DNA from: Nitrososphaerota archaeon
GTDB taxonomy: Archaea; Thermoproteota; Nitrososphaeria; Conexivisphaerales; Conexivisphaeraceae
Direction: 5' to 3'
NCBI GenBank assembly: GCA_015522695.1
Contig: WALT01000001.1
Location: 1-58,529 of the forward strand
DNA length: 58,529 bases
A model generated the notes under the pieces. That model was not told the DNA's origin and searched no databases. It saw only the letters and a program-made list of their open reading frames with translations. Shown piece after piece: positions 8,570 to 17,870 of this stretch. The stretch's first letter is position 1, and every line of letters begins with the position of its first letter. Made by a program: the position numbers and the translations under genes.

Positions 8570-9482
8570 TCTTCCCTCTTCCCATGATCCCGGATAGCCC
8601 GCTCGGCACGATCAGGAGCGTCACTATTATGAGCCCGAACGGTATAGCTAACCTCAAATTCGGTGGAAAGCCCATGTATAGCGATAGATAATACGTCCCC
8701 ATTATCTCAGCGACCCCTATCAAGAACCCCCCTATCAGCGATCCATAGATGCTCCCCAGCCCACCGACTATCGATGCCGCGAATATGCTCAACAACAACA
8801 TCCACCCGGCATCGGGCGATGAGACGATCACATGTAGGGGCAATATCGAGCCTGCAAAACCAGCTAGGCCACCTGAAATCATCCAGGCGACGAGATAGAC
8901 CCTCTCGACGTCTATCCCCAGGCTACTGGCCAAGCCCGGGTTCTCTATCGATGCCCGCATGGCCACCCCGAACTTCGTCTTGGTCAACAACAGGTATAGC
9001 ACGACGTTGAACAGGACGACGAACCCGACGATGAAGTAAAGCCTGGCCGGAAGCCCCAGCAAGGTGTAATCCAGCTGTCTCCAATATATGTTATATAGAT
9101 CCACGTTCGTCGTCAAGAAGAACACGTCCGTGTAGACGTAGAGTAGTCCCCTTATCGCTATGGATAGTGCCAAGCTCGCTATCAGGAGCGTGGTCGGGGA
9201 GGCGCTCGATCGGAATAGAGGTCTGAATATCAGCAAGTAGGAAGCCAGGGCCACGATGCTGCCGGCTAGGAAGCCGAGGGGTGAGGCCGCATACGCAGAT
9301 ATCGGGAGCGGAAGTCCCATCCCCAATATCAAGGACGAGACGACATACGTCCCTACGACTACGAACTCTCCATATGCCAAGTTCGCCAGCTTCAACGTTA
9401 TGTACGTCAGGGTGAGCCCCACGGCTAGGAAGGACAACGTGCTGCCGTACACCAAGGAGTCCACTAGCACGCTGGCTATCAT
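8553..9482 (-). CDS. livH: Branched-chain amino acid ABC transporter permease LivH
   Basis: The 309-residue polytopic protein belongs to the LivH family. It has an N-terminal LTYITLKLANLAYGEFVVVG segment and the coupling loop TKTKFGVAMRASIENPGLAS, then a GGLGSIYGSLIGGFLIG stretch typical of the second half of these permeases. It is the first gene of a minus-strand livHM pair that faces away from livK-livG-livF. An AT-rich TATA-like element about 35 bases upstream lies in the shared 90-base divergent promoter region, so both halves of the transporter can be controlled together. Confidence 0.88.
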   Translation of the reverse strand: MIASVLVDSLVYGSTLSFLAVGLTLTYITLKLANLAYGEFVVVGTYVVSSLILGMGLPLPISAYAASPLGFLAGSIVALASYLLIFRPLFRSSASPTTLLIASLALSIAIRGLLYVYTDVFFLTTNVDLYNIYWRQLDYTLLGLPARLYFIVGFVVLFNVVLYLLLTKTKFGVAMRASIENPGLASSLGIDVERVYLVAWMISGGLAGFAGSILPLHVIVSSPDAGWMLLLSIFAASIVGGLGSIYGSLIGGFLIGVAEIMGTYYLSLYMGFPPNLRLAIPFGLIIVTLLIVPSGLSGIMGRGKIGRRV

Positions 9483-9513
9483 CTACTGCGCTTACCCCAC
9501 GCTGGATGAAGAC

Positions 9514-9548
9514 GATAAAAATCTTTCTAAAACGAAAGATCTATATTA
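9514..9548. promoter_or_regulatory. Divergent promoter of the liv transporter genes
   Basis: On minus, GATTTTTATC (9514-9523) lies about 35 bases before the livH start. On plus, CTATATTA (9541-9548) lies about 30 bases before the TTG start of livK. The two core promoters are back to back within about 35 bases, so a regulator binding between them could act on both. Confidence 0.45.
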
Positions 9549-9573
9549 TCCCCCCTAAGCTCTTGACGGGGAA

Positions 9574-10788
9574 TTGCATAGAGGGATATCCACTGGTGTA
9601 ATTGCTCTCACAGTGGTGATAGTCGTGATAGTGGTGGCTGCTGGTGCATGGTACATGATGCAGGGTAGCGCAGCTAGGGAATACCCGATAGGGGAGCTCG
9701 CCCCGCTAACCGGTCAATTGTCGAGCTATGGTAGAGGGATGGACAGAGCCGTTAGGTTGGCCATCGATGACGTGAACACATATGCCAAGGATCGGGGGAT
9801 GAACATGCACTTCACGATAGTATCGGAGGATTCGAAGACGGACCCCACGGTCGCCCTCCAGAAGTTCCAGGCGCTCGCCGCCAAAGGCGTCAAGGTGGTG
9901 GTCGGCCCCATGGCGAGCTCAGAGGTCGCGGCGCTCAGGGAGGAGGCAAATGCACGCAAGGTCGTCGTCATCAGTCCATCATCCACTTCTCCCAAGTTGG
10001 CTATAGCTGACGACTACGTCTTCAGGGTGCCACCGGCTGATCAGCTACAGGGTAAGGCCCTGGCCACGCTCATAAAGAAAACCGGTGCAGATAAGGTCGT
10101 CGCCCTCGTGAGGGATGACTCCTGGGGAGTGGCGCTCTACGATGAGGTGAAGAAGAACTTCGAGACGCTCGGGGGGAGCATGGTGGCCGTGAAATATGAC
10201 CCGAGCAAGCAGGACTTCACGGCTGAGGTTTCGCTGGCCTCCAGCAAGGCGAAGGATATCGGAGCCAACGGATTGTTGATGATATCGTTCGAGGAGGCGA
10301 TAGTGCTCATGGACGCCGCGAACAAGGATCCCCTGCTTTCAAAGCTCAGATGGTATGGGACCGACGGCACAGCATATTCCGACAAGATAGTTCAAGAGGC
10401 CGGTAACACCGCTGCTGGACACAGGTTCATAGGTACGATAGCTGGTGGCGTGAAGAATCCGAAGACGGAGCATTTCATAACGGCTTTCAAGGATAAGTAT
10501 GGCGTCGGCCCGAAGGCATATGATTATTATTCATATGATGCGGCGTGGTTGGCCGCCCTTTCCATAATCAAGGCCGGTAAATACGATGGAGTGGCCATAA
10601 AGAACGTGATAATGCAGGTGGCGGATAACTATGAGGGCGTGACGGGCAAGCTCACGCTCAACAAGTATGGAGATAGAGCATACGGCAGCTACACGATATG
10701 GGAAGTCGTCCTGAAGAACGGGAAGCCCGTGTACAAGGACGTCGGGTCCTACGATGCTGCAACCGATACCCTGACTCTCAGTGAGTAA
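9574..10788 (+). CDS. livK: Branched-chain amino acid ABC transporter substrate-binding protein
   Basis: The 404-residue protein starts at TTG. An N-terminal hydrophobic helix (residues 8-29) anchors or exports it; there is no clear lipobox Cys. The rest is a periplasmic-binding-protein fold of the Leu/Ile/Val receptor family: YPIGELAPLTGQLSSYGRG at the start of lobe 1, then VVVGPMASSEV, VVISPSSTSP and KAYDYYSYDAAWLAALSI. It captures the ligand outside the cell and delivers it to LivHM. It is followed by the two ATPase genes on the same strand. The ligand cannot be told from sequence alone; amino acids are most likely. Confidence 0.88.
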   Translation: MHRGISTGVIALTVVIVVIVVAAGAWYMMQGSAAREYPIGELAPLTGQLSSYGRGMDRAVRLAIDDVNTYAKDRGMNMHFTIVSEDSKTDPTVALQKFQALAAKGVKVVVGPMASSEVAALREEANARKVVVISPSSTSPKLAIADDYVFRVPPADQLQGKALATLIKKTGADKVVALVRDDSWGVALYDEVKKNFETLGGSMVAVKYDPSKQDFTAEVSLASSKAKDIGANGLLMISFEEAIVLMDAANKDPLLSKLRWYGTDGTAYSDKIVQEAGNTAAGHRFIGTIAGGVKNPKTEHFITAFKDKYGVGPKAYDYYSYDAAWLAALSIIKAGKYDGVAIKNVIMQVADNYEGVTGKLTLNKYGDRAYGSYTIWEVVLKNGKPVYKDVGSYDAATDTLTLSE

Positions 10789-10821
10789 AACATATCAATA
10801 ACATATCCTTTTTCTCTGCGG

Positions 10822-11571
10822 TTGCTCAGGGTTAGGCGGGTTACGAAGTCATTTGGAGGTCTAAAGGCCGTAGATGATGTCGATCTAGAGGTCGAGAGGG
10901 GTTCATTGACGCTGTTGATAGGGCCCAATGGCAGCGGTAAGACGACGTTGATAAACACGATCAGCGGTGTATACAAGCCGGATTCGGGCGACGTGATCTT
11001 CGACGGTCAGGACATAACCGGTTGGGAGTCCCACAGGATATTCTCCGCAGGCCTCGTGAGGACCTTCCAAACGCCCGCCCTATTCCCTAAGATGACCGTC
11101 TTGGAGAACGTGTTGGTGGCCGCTAGGGATAACGAAGGGGAGAAGCCGCTCAATGCGATATTGACCAAGGGTTGGATGAAGGAAGAGGAGAGGACGGTTA
11201 AAAGGGCATTGGAGATCCTGAGCATCGTAGAGCTCGGGGACAAATGGAACTCCTATGCCTACCAGTTGAGTGGAGGACAGATGAAGCTCCTCGAGATAGC
11301 CAAGGTGTTGATGACGGAGCCCAAGATGATAATGATGGATGAGCCCATAGCGGGCGTCCTTCCAAAGCTGGCTCATGAGATATTGGAACTTCTGGTGGAC
11401 CTGAAGATGAACGGCGGACTCACCTTCTTGATGGTCGAGCATAGGTTGGACATAATGCTCGGCTATGCCGATCACGTTTACGTGATGCATAACGGTAAAA
11501 TGATATATTCCGGTAAGCCAACAGAGGCGCTGAAGGACCCTCTCGTGATAGAGGCCTATCTAGGGGGTTGA
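10822..11571 (+). CDS. livG: Branched-chain amino acid ABC transporter ATPase LivG
   Basis: The 249-residue ABC ATPase has Walker A GPNGSGKTT, the family-specific Q-loop region AGLVRTFQTPALFPKMTVLENV, signature LSGGQMKLLEIAKVL, Walker B MIMMDEP and a switch His in MVEHRLD. The AGLVRTFQ segment and the C-terminal IEAYLGG are typical of LivG. In place of the usual GLNP after the Walker B it reads IAGVLPKLA. The start is TTG at 10822, 33 bases after livK. The next gene begins 4 bases after this stop, so livK-livG-livF form an operon. Confidence 0.88.
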   Translation: MLRVRRVTKSFGGLKAVDDVDLEVERGSLTLLIGPNGSGKTTLINTISGVYKPDSGDVIFDGQDITGWESHRIFSAGLVRTFQTPALFPKMTVLENVLVAARDNEGEKPLNAILTKGWMKEEERTVKRALEILSIVELGDKWNSYAYQLSGGQMKLLEIAKVLMTEPKMIMMDEPIAGVLPKLAHEILELLVDLKMNGGLTFLMVEHRLDIMLGYADHVYVMHNGKMIYSGKPTEALKDPLVIEAYLGG

Positions 11572-11575
11572 GGGG

Positions 11576-12301
11576 ATGCTGAAGGTAAACCAACTCAACG
11601 CCGGATATGGGAAGTTCCAGATACTTTACGATATCAGCCTTAAAGCTGAGAGGGACGCGGTAACGGTCATCGTGGGGCCCAATGGCAGCGGTAAGACGAC
11701 GTTATTGAAGAGCGTGGCCGGTCTCGCGACAGTGTATTCAGGGGAGATATTATTGGAGGACAACTGTATAAGGGGACATAAGCCTTACGAGATAGCATCG
11801 ATGGGCGTGGCCTACCTCCCTCAGGTCGGCAACGTCTTCCAGAACCTGACGGTCGAGGAGAATCTACGCATGGCGGGCTACCTACTCTCCGATGGGGAAT
11901 ATAAGGAGGGATTATCCGAGGCGTTCAGAGTGTTCCCCCAGGTCAAGGATTGGTTACATAAACCCGTATGGTGGCTCAGCGGTGGTGAGAGACAGGTGCT
12001 GGCGATATCCATGGCGATAGTTCGTAACACTAAGCTCATGTTGATGGATGAGCCGACCGCCGCCCTCGCTCCGAAGCTAGCCGCCCAGATATTGGACAAG
12101 ATCAAGCAGGCCGGTAGGGAGCTGGGGATAACGGTGCTCCTCGTCGAACAGAATGCACTCAGGGCGTTGGAGATAAGCGACTACGCCTATCTGCTCGTCG
12201 CCGGAAGGGTGGCGTACAACGGCGACTCCAGGGATATGCTCAATAATCCCAAGCTGGCGTCGATGTACCTGGGCGTGAAGTACAAGGCCACGGCGGAATG
12301 A
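11576..12301 (+). CDS. livF: Branched-chain amino acid ABC transporter ATPase LivF
   Basis: The 241-residue ABC ATPase has LNAGYGKFQILYDISL, Walker A GPNGSGKTT, MGVAYLPQVGNVFQNLTVEE, signature LSGGERQVLAISMAI, Walker B LMLMDEPTAALAPKL and switch motif LLVEQNA. The YLPQ segment and C-terminal MYLG ending distinguish LivF from LivG. It acts as a LivG/LivF heterodimer driving LivHM. The ATG at 11576 lies 4 bases after the livG stop, with GAGGGG just before it as ribosome binding site. The topoisomerase gene starts 3 bases after its stop and is probably co-transcribed. Confidence 0.88.
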   Translation: MLKVNQLNAGYGKFQILYDISLKAERDAVTVIVGPNGSGKTTLLKSVAGLATVYSGEILLEDNCIRGHKPYEIASMGVAYLPQVGNVFQNLTVEENLRMAGYLLSDGEYKEGLSEAFRVFPQVKDWLHKPVWWLSGGERQVLAISMAIVRNTKLMLMDEPTAALAPKLAAQILDKIKQAGRELGITVLLVEQNALRALEISDYAYLLVAGRVAYNGDSRDMLNNPKLASMYLGVKYKATAE

Positions 12302-12304
12302 GCC

Positions 12305-14101
12305 ATGATCCTCGTAATCACGGAGAAGCCGAAGGTAGCCAAGATGCTCTGTCTCCATCTGACGTCGAGCAAGACATGTAAAGGTAAAGGCAAAACGGTC
12401 GATATATACGGGATCAGATCGTATGAATTTAAGTCGGACGAGGATGAGGTGCTGATCCTACCCCTCGAGGGTCATATAACTGAGATGGACTCCAGCGACG
12501 AGTACGATGATTGGCGATCATCCGATCCCAAGATGTTGATAACCGATGAGGGGGCGATCGTGAAATATTATACGTCCATCAAACATGTGCAGGCGCTAAA
12601 GCGATTGGCGCCGAGGACGAGGATGGTTATCCTGGCTACAGATGCCGATGAGGAAGGATGCGCCATAGGCATCGATGCGCTACGCGTAGTACTGAAGTAT
12701 AATCCATCCGTACATGTCAAGCGTTTATGGCTCTCCACAACCCAGCCCGAGGACGTTAAGAGGGCATGGAGGGATCTGGTGGAACCCAGGTATAGGTGGG
12801 CCGAGGCCGTGGAGGCCAGAAGGAGGATAGATGCGATGATAGGCTTCTCGGCCACCAGGGAGCTCACGCTATCGACGAAGGGATTCCCCACCGAGTTCAA
12901 GGGGGTGTTGAGCGTGGGGAGGGTTCAGACCGCCCTACTATCTTTATTGTATACCAGGGAGAGGGAGATCAGGGAGTTCAAGCCGAAGCCCTACTGGAAT
13001 CTGATCGCGAGGATTGAAACGGGTGAAGGTTCATTCCAGGTCTCCTACACGGGTAATCCCATCTGGAGCGAGGAGGATGCGGACGATATAGCTAGTAAGG
13101 TGAAGGGGGTCGATCGCGGTGTGGTGAAGGGCGTTGAATCCACCGAGGAGGAGCTAGCACCACCTCCTCCCCTCAACACGACGCGCATGCTGGGCCTGAT
13201 CTCAGCGAAATTGGGCGTGTCCCCGAGCCGTGCCATGAAGATAGCCGAGGACCTCTACCTCAATGCCCTCATAACTTATCCTAGGACCGACACGGACAAG
13301 TTCACGTCGTTCAATCACGGTAAGATCCTGACGAGGATCGCCTCCTCATCCTCATCCTCCGATATCGCCCATCTTGCGGCGAAGATATTCCACATGAACC
13401 CCGGACTGACTTTAACCAGGAACGGTACGAGATACCTCGGGGACCACGAGCCCGTCGCACCGATAAACGTTCCACATAGGGTCGATGATATCGATGGGAG
13501 GGCATGGGAGCTGATCGCACGTCGATACCTAGCCCTGTTCTATCCACGGGCAGTCCTGGTCAACACGAAGATAAACGTGGATATAGGTGGGCTGGATTTT
13601 TTCACCCGGGGAAGGGTTGTAAAGGATGTGGGCTTTCTGGAGGTCTACGGTGCGGTCGAGGGGATCTCGACGGTGGAGCTTCCGAGGTTGAGCGAGGGCG
13701 AGGATGTTAGGATAGCGGGGATCACGTTGAGAAAACAACTGACGAAGCCCCCCAAGAGATATAGGGAGGCCGAGCTCATGGGGCTCATGGAGAAACACGG
13801 TATCGGGACGAAATCGTCCAGGCCGGAGATAACGAGCATACTGAAGAGACGTGGTTATATCGAGGTGAGGAAGGGAAGGATCTATATCACGGATCTCGGG
13901 TACAGGCTCGCCGAGCTGTTGAACGACGTTTGGGGCTCGTTCGCGACCCCGAGCTTCACGAGGGATGTCGAGGGATTGATGGAGAAGATAAAGACAGGGG
14001 AGCTCGATTGGAGGGAGTCCGTGAACATCGTCAGGCATAGATATCTCGATCTATTCGAGAAGTTGAGGATGGAGAAGGCCAGGCTAGCTGCCTCGACCTA
14101 A
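12305..14101 (+). CDS. topA: Type IA DNA topoisomerase (TopA/Topo III family), no zinc-finger tail
   Basis: The 598-residue protein begins with a TOPRIM domain: Glu in ITEKPKVAK and the acidic triad in ATDADEEG. The cap and gate domains follow, with the active-site Tyr325 in ITYPRTDTDKF, then KGVLSVGRVQT and GIGTKSSRPEI. It relaxes negatively supercoiled or single-stranded-containing DNA through a 5'-phosphotyrosine intermediate. It ends shortly after the core, so it lacks the C-terminal zinc fingers many archaeal and bacterial enzymes carry. It is not reverse gyrase, as there is no helicase half. It is tightly spaced behind livF, and the acetyltransferase gene follows without a gap. Confidence 0.88.
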   Translation: MILVITEKPKVAKMLCLHLTSSKTCKGKGKTVDIYGIRSYEFKSDEDEVLILPLEGHITEMDSSDEYDDWRSSDPKMLITDEGAIVKYYTSIKHVQALKRLAPRTRMVILATDADEEGCAIGIDALRVVLKYNPSVHVKRLWLSTTQPEDVKRAWRDLVEPRYRWAEAVEARRRIDAMIGFSATRELTLSTKGFPTEFKGVLSVGRVQTALLSLLYTREREIREFKPKPYWNLIARIETGEGSFQVSYTGNPIWSEEDADDIASKVKGVDRGVVKGVESTEEELAPPPPLNTTRMLGLISAKLGVSPSRAMKIAEDLYLNALITYPRTDTDKFTSFNHGKILTRIASSSSSSDIAHLAAKIFHMNPGLTLTRNGTRYLGDHEPVAPINVPHRVDDIDGRAWELIARRYLALFYPRAVLVNTKINVDIGGLDFFTRGRVVKDVGFLEVYGAVEGISTVELPRLSEGEDVRIAGITLRKQLTKPPKRYREAELMGLMEKHGIGTKSSRPEITSILKRRGYIEVRKGRIYITDLGYRLAELLNDVWGSFATPSFTRDVEGLMEKIKTGELDWRESVNIVRHRYLDLFEKLRMEKARLAAST

Positions 14102-14629
14102 ATGTTTATTAAAAACATGACATGGCCCTCCTCAACCTTGACGGGGCTCGTCATACGTGAACCTAAGGAAGCAGATCTGGATGCCCTGACAGCGCTATGG
14201 AAGGAGCTCGTGGAGGATCATCATGGCGGTGAAGGTTTACTCTTCGATCGCTCAGCTGAGATCGTGTGGAGGAAATATGTCATGCACATCGTCAAGGGGC
14301 TGGATGGAGATGGAGATGGAGATGGCCTCTTGGTGGCCGAGGAGGACGGTGAGGTCTCCGGATACATCCTCTATAGGCTCCTGAAGCCCAATATTCCATC
14401 ACGTTATGCTGGACACATCTACATCTCGGATATAGTTGTGAAGAGGGAACGTAGAAGGAGGGGGATAGCTTCAGCGATGCTCAGCTTTCTGATGAACTCC
14501 CTCGGGGTTGGTCCGTACAGGGTGTTCCTGCGAGTTCCATCCAGGAACCTCGCAGCCGTGAACTTCTATGCGAAGCACGGTTTTAAGATAGGCGAATACG
14601 TGATGGAGAGGGAGATCGACGAAGATTAG
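14102..14629 (+). CDS. GNAT-family N-acetyltransferase (RimI-like)
   Basis: The 175-residue GNAT protein has VIREPKEADLDALTALWKEL as beta1-alpha1, ISDIVVKRERRRRGIASAML as the acetyl-CoA-binding strand and Q/RxxGxA loop, and NLAAVNFYAKHGFKIGEYVM as the C-terminal part. It resembles RimI-type protein alpha-N-acetyltransferases but also other small-molecule acetyltransferases, so the substrate is open. The ATG directly abuts the topA stop; a TTG about 36 bases later (just before the VIREP strand) is an alternative start. A GATGGA hexamer repeated almost four times at 14303-14325 encodes a DGDGDGDG loop. Confidence 0.75.
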   Translation: MFIKNMTWPSSTLTGLVIREPKEADLDALTALWKELVEDHHGGEGLLFDRSAEIVWRKYVMHIVKGLDGDGDGDGLLVAEEDGEVSGYILYRLLKPNIPSRYAGHIYISDIVVKRERRRRGIASAMLSFLMNSLGVGPYRVFLRVPSRNLAAVNFYAKHGFKIGEYVMEREIDED

Positions 14630-14673
14630 GGGACGATCTTCTTAAAAGCTGGCAGCGCATAGGTCGGAGCGCC

Positions 14674-15960
14674 ATGGGGATGACCTTAACGGAGAAGATA
14701 CTGGCACGCGCCTCTGGGCTCGCCGACGTATCTCCCGGCGACGTCGTCATAGCAAAGGTCGATAGGGTGATGATGCACGATGTGGGGGCTCCAGGTGTTC
14801 AGGACGTGTTCGAGGATCTCGAGAGGAGGGGCTTCGACGTCGGGAAATTATACGATCCCAACATGGTCTGGATGACCGAGGACCATTTCGTGCCCGCGGT
14901 CGACGTCAAGTCGGCTGAGAACATAAAGATGATGGAGGAGATGGCCATGAGGTTTGGGATAAAGGAATATTATAGATATGGCCTTGGCACGTACGGCATA
15001 TGTCACGTATTAGCATATGAGGAGGCCTTGGTCGAACCGGGTCAGGTCTATGTCGGCACCGATTCCCACACCACGACGGCCGGGGCGTTGGGGGCACTGG
15101 CGACAGGGATGGGCCACACGGATGTCGCCTACATACTACTCCATGGCAAGATATGGTTCAGGGTGCCGGAGACGATGTACTTCAGCCTCAGGGGGTCGCT
15201 TAGGCCAGGTATCATGGGCAAGGACGTCATCCTGAAGATACTCGGTGATGTGGGCGCAGATGGCGCGACGTATAGGGCGATGGAGTTCGGAGGGGATGGA
15301 TTGCACAGTCTACCGCTGGAGGAGCGTCTGACGATAGCCAACATGACGGTCGAAGCCGGGGCCAAGAACGGGATAATGCCATCGGACGATGTCGTCATCG
15401 GATATTATAAAAGCAGAGGAAGGACTTTCGGGGAGAGGTTGCTACCAGATCCGGACGCGGAATACGAGGATGAGTATGAGTACGACCTCCAGGAGATCGA
15501 ACCCATGGTCGCGAAACCTTACTCCCCGGCCAATACCACCGAGATCGGTGAGGTCGAGGGCACGGAGATAGATGAAGCTTACATAGGCTCCTGCACCGGC
15601 GGAAAGTATTACGATATGTTACAAGCTGCACGTGTGATAAGAAGATCGGGTAAGAGGGCCAGATCCAGGTTGATAGTGGTCCCTGCGACCACCCACGTGT
15701 ACCGCAGGATGATCAAGGAAGGTCTCGTCGATGTGTTCATCGATGCAGGTGCCGTGATAGGTCCCCCGACTTGTGGCGCATGTATAGGAGGTCACATGGG
15801 CGTTCTAGGTAAGGGGGAGGTGGCGGTATCAGCCACCAACAGGAACTTCCCCGGCCGCATGGGCCACCGCGAGTCCCTAGTATATCTAGCTAGCCCCATG
15901 ACCGTGGCAGCCTCGGCGATCGAGGGGAAGATAACAGATCCGAGGAGGTTGGAGGTGTAA
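14674..15960 (+). CDS. leuC: 3-isopropylmalate dehydratase/homoaconitase-type large subunit
   Basis: The 428-residue member of the archaeal LeuC/HacA family isomerises a 2-hydroxy tricarboxylate-like acid by dehydration and rehydration using a 4Fe-4S cluster. The motif GTDSHTTTAGALGALATGMG is clear. Cluster ligands are Cys307 in GSCTGGKYYD and Cys367/Cys370 in PTCGACIGG; the C-terminal segment is NRNFPGRMGH. It pairs with the small subunit 3 bases downstream. Isopropylmalate (leucine) and homoaconitate (lysine or 2-oxo acid chain elongation) cannot be separated from this subunit, and no other leucine or lysine gene is adjacent. A citrate synthase gene is two genes away, so an aconitase-like role is a further, weaker, possibility. 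Confidence 0.82.
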   Translation: MGMTLTEKILARASGLADVSPGDVVIAKVDRVMMHDVGAPGVQDVFEDLERRGFDVGKLYDPNMVWMTEDHFVPAVDVKSAENIKMMEEMAMRFGIKEYYRYGLGTYGICHVLAYEEALVEPGQVYVGTDSHTTTAGALGALATGMGHTDVAYILLHGKIWFRVPETMYFSLRGSLRPGIMGKDVILKILGDVGADGATYRAMEFGGDGLHSLPLEERLTIANMTVEAGAKNGIMPSDDVVIGYYKSRGRTFGERLLPDPDAEYEDEYEYDLQEIEPMVAKPYSPANTTEIGEVEGTEIDEAYIGSCTGGKYYDMLQAARVIRRSGKRARSRLIVVPATTHVYRRMIKEGLVDVFIDAGAVIGPPTCGACIGGHMGVLGKGEVAVSATNRNFPGRMGHRESLVYLASPMTVAASAIEGKITDPRRLEV

Positions 15961-15963
15961 AGC

Positions 15964-16473
15964 TTGGTCGACGTGCTCAAAGGTCGTGCTCATAAATATG
16001 GGGATAACGTCGACACGGATCAGATAATACCTGCACCTTACCTCAAGGATCTGAGCCCTGAGAGCCTAGGCTCACATGCCATGGAAGGTGCGGACCCGAA
16101 GTTCCATGAAAAGGTGCAGCCGGGCGATTTCGTGCTGGCCGGCAGGAACTTCGGATCAGGCTCGAGCAGGGAACATGCCCCGATGGCCCTCAAATACGCC
16201 GGTGTGAGGGCGGTCCTGGCGATCAGTTTCGCGCGGATATTCTATAGGAACGCCGTGGATGGCGGTCATCTCCTGCCGGTGATGATATCTGAGGATGCCT
16301 ATGACAGTATAGAGGATGGGGATGAGATCGAAATAGACCTCGGCAAGGGGATCGTGAAGGATCTATCGAAGGATGAGATATTTCATGTGAAGCCCTTCCC
16401 ACAGTTGGTCGGGAGGATAGTCGACTCGGGGGGGATATTCAACATCAGGGATCTCGCTGATTTGCTCGAATAG
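15964..16473 (+). CDS. leuD: 3-isopropylmalate dehydratase/homoaconitase-type small subunit
   Basis: The 169-residue LeuD/HacB-type swivel domain has DTDQIIPAPYLKDLSPESLG (the substrate-recognition loop), the anion-binding GSGSSREHAPMALKYAG motif and FARIFYRNAVDGG. In methanogens this loop reads YLRT in homoaconitase and YLVY in isopropylmalate isomerase; YLKD here matches neither exactly. It starts at TTG 3 bases after leuC, consistent with translational coupling, and it completes the active site on the large subunit. Confidence 0.82.
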   Translation: MVDVLKGRAHKYGDNVDTDQIIPAPYLKDLSPESLGSHAMEGADPKFHEKVQPGDFVLAGRNFGSGSSREHAPMALKYAGVRAVLAISFARIFYRNAVDGGHLLPVMISEDAYDSIEDGDEIEIDLGKGIVKDLSKDEIFHVKPFPQLVGRIVDSGGIFNIRDLADLLE

Positions 16474-16519
16474 CGATATCTCAGTTCACCCGTCGTGCCG
16501 GTTCGATCGTGGACCTCCT

Positions 16520-17764
16520 TCAGCGTTCGAAGCCGTCCCCTTTAACATGGACTTCACCTCCATATCTATCGAAGTACAACGTCTTAACATCGTCGAGCGC
16601 CCGATCCTCGAGATCCCGTAATGAGAGCGAAAGGTAAAGGTTCCATATCGACCGTGAGCTGGTCCTCGTCACGGCTGCACGTGTGGCTTCCATGGCACAA
16701 CAGTCGGGGTAATCGAGCACCGATCCTTCATAGGTTCCTATCCTTCGGGCGATCTCCACTATCTCCTCCTTATCGAATCCTATAAGCGGTAAGAGGACGG
16801 GCATCCCGACCAATGGTAGTAGGGATGTCAGGTTCGGAAGGGTCTGTGAGGCTACCTGGCCCAGGCTATCTCCAGTGGCTATGGCTGAAGCCTTCACCCT
16901 CCTGGCGAGTTTCGCCGCAACGCGCATGATGAAGAGGCGGAACAACATGGTCGAGTATCTGAGGTCATCCAGCTCCCCGACCCTCTCCCCGACCCGCTCA
17001 CATGGCAGTGAGAATAACCTCGTCCTGATCAAATATGCAGAAAGCCTTTTCACTATATCGGTTATCTTTGTGATATTGATAGGATCGTAATCCCGAAACG
17101 GATAGAAGTGTATGAGATCGACCGTCACGCCCCTCTTGGCCAACATCCAAGCCGCGACGGGGGAATCTATGCCACCGGATAACAGGACGAGGACCCTGCC
17201 CGAGGATCCCACGGGCAGGCCTCCTGGTCCCCTGATCTTCTCACAGTATAGGAGGGCTTTATCGTGGAGGATCTCCACGTATAGCGTTAGGTCTGGGTTC
17301 CTGAGATCGACATCTAATCCGGTCTTCTTCCTCACCTCCTCTCCCAGGATCCTGTTTACCTCGATCGATTTGAGCGGATAGCCCTTGTCGGCCCTCGAGG
17401 TATCGACCTTAAAGCTCGAGGTATCGGCCTTCATACAACATTCCATCGTCCTGCGAGCCTTTAGGATCAGTGGGTCGACCTCACGTTTCGATGAGAAACA
17501 TGGGGAATAGTGGCTGACGCCGAAGACCTCAACCAACCGATCTGCAGCCCTGATGGCCGCGAGCTCTCCATCCCCGTGTTCCGGCAGCGTCACCAAGATC
17601 CTTCCAGGCTTCCTGGCTATATCGACCTCCTCGATGGCTCCGAGCACCCTCCTGATGTTCTCCACGAGCTTCTCCTCGAACATCCACCTGTTCCTTCCCT
17701 TCAACGCTATCTCTCCATAGTGTACAACTATACATTCATAGTTGCAGCGTCTACCGCGTGTCAT
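16520..17764 (-). CDS. thiI: tRNA 4-thiouridine synthase / thiamine thiazole sulfur carrier ThiI
   Basis: The 414-residue protein has an N-terminal ferredoxin-like and THUMP region (about 1-170; VHYGEIALKGRNRWMFEEKL at the start) and a PP-loop pyrophosphatase domain with LSGGIDSPVAAWMLAKRG (SGGIDS at 196-201). It adenylates U8 of tRNA for sulfur insertion. No C-terminal rhodanese domain is present, as usual in archaea. A Cys pair in YPDCCAMEATRAAV is a candidate sulfur-handling site, but that is inference. The gene is alone on minus and starts with ATG about 100 bases from the divergent citrate synthase. Confidence 0.87.
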   Translation of the reverse strand: MTRGRRCNYECIVVHYGEIALKGRNRWMFEEKLVENIRRVLGAIEEVDIARKPGRILVTLPEHGDGELAAIRAADRLVEVFGVSHYSPCFSSKREVDPLILKARRTMECCMKADTSSFKVDTSRADKGYPLKSIEVNRILGEEVRKKTGLDVDLRNPDLTLYVEILHDKALLYCEKIRGPGGLPVGSSGRVLVLLSGGIDSPVAAWMLAKRGVTVDLIHFYPFRDYDPINITKITDIVKRLSAYLIRTRLFSLPCERVGERVGELDDLRYSTMLFRLFIMRVAAKLARRVKASAIATGDSLGQVASQTLPNLTSLLPLVGMPVLLPLIGFDKEEIVEIARRIGTYEGSVLDYPDCCAMEATRAAVTRTSSRSIWNLYLSLSLRDLEDRALDDVKTLYFDRYGGEVHVKGDGFER

Positions 17765-17836
17765 GTGTGTAGATGGTGGTCCAGAAAATTTTTTTACTTA
17801 TCGCATATAGTTTAAAGACGTATCGGCTAGAAATAG

Positions 17837-17844
17837 TTTATATA
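17837..17844 (+). promoter_or_regulatory. TATA box of the citrate synthase gene
   Basis: TTTATATA is centred about 30 bases before the ATG at 17871, predicting a leaderless or nearly leaderless mRNA. Confidence 0.6.
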
Positions 17845-17870
17845 CAGGGTGAGGCTCAACGACCACTGGA

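Noticed and set aside
14303-14325. GATGGA hexamer repeat as a mobile or regulatory repeat
   Set aside because: It is in frame inside the acetyltransferase gene and encodes a DG-rich loop, so it is most simply a short slippage expansion.
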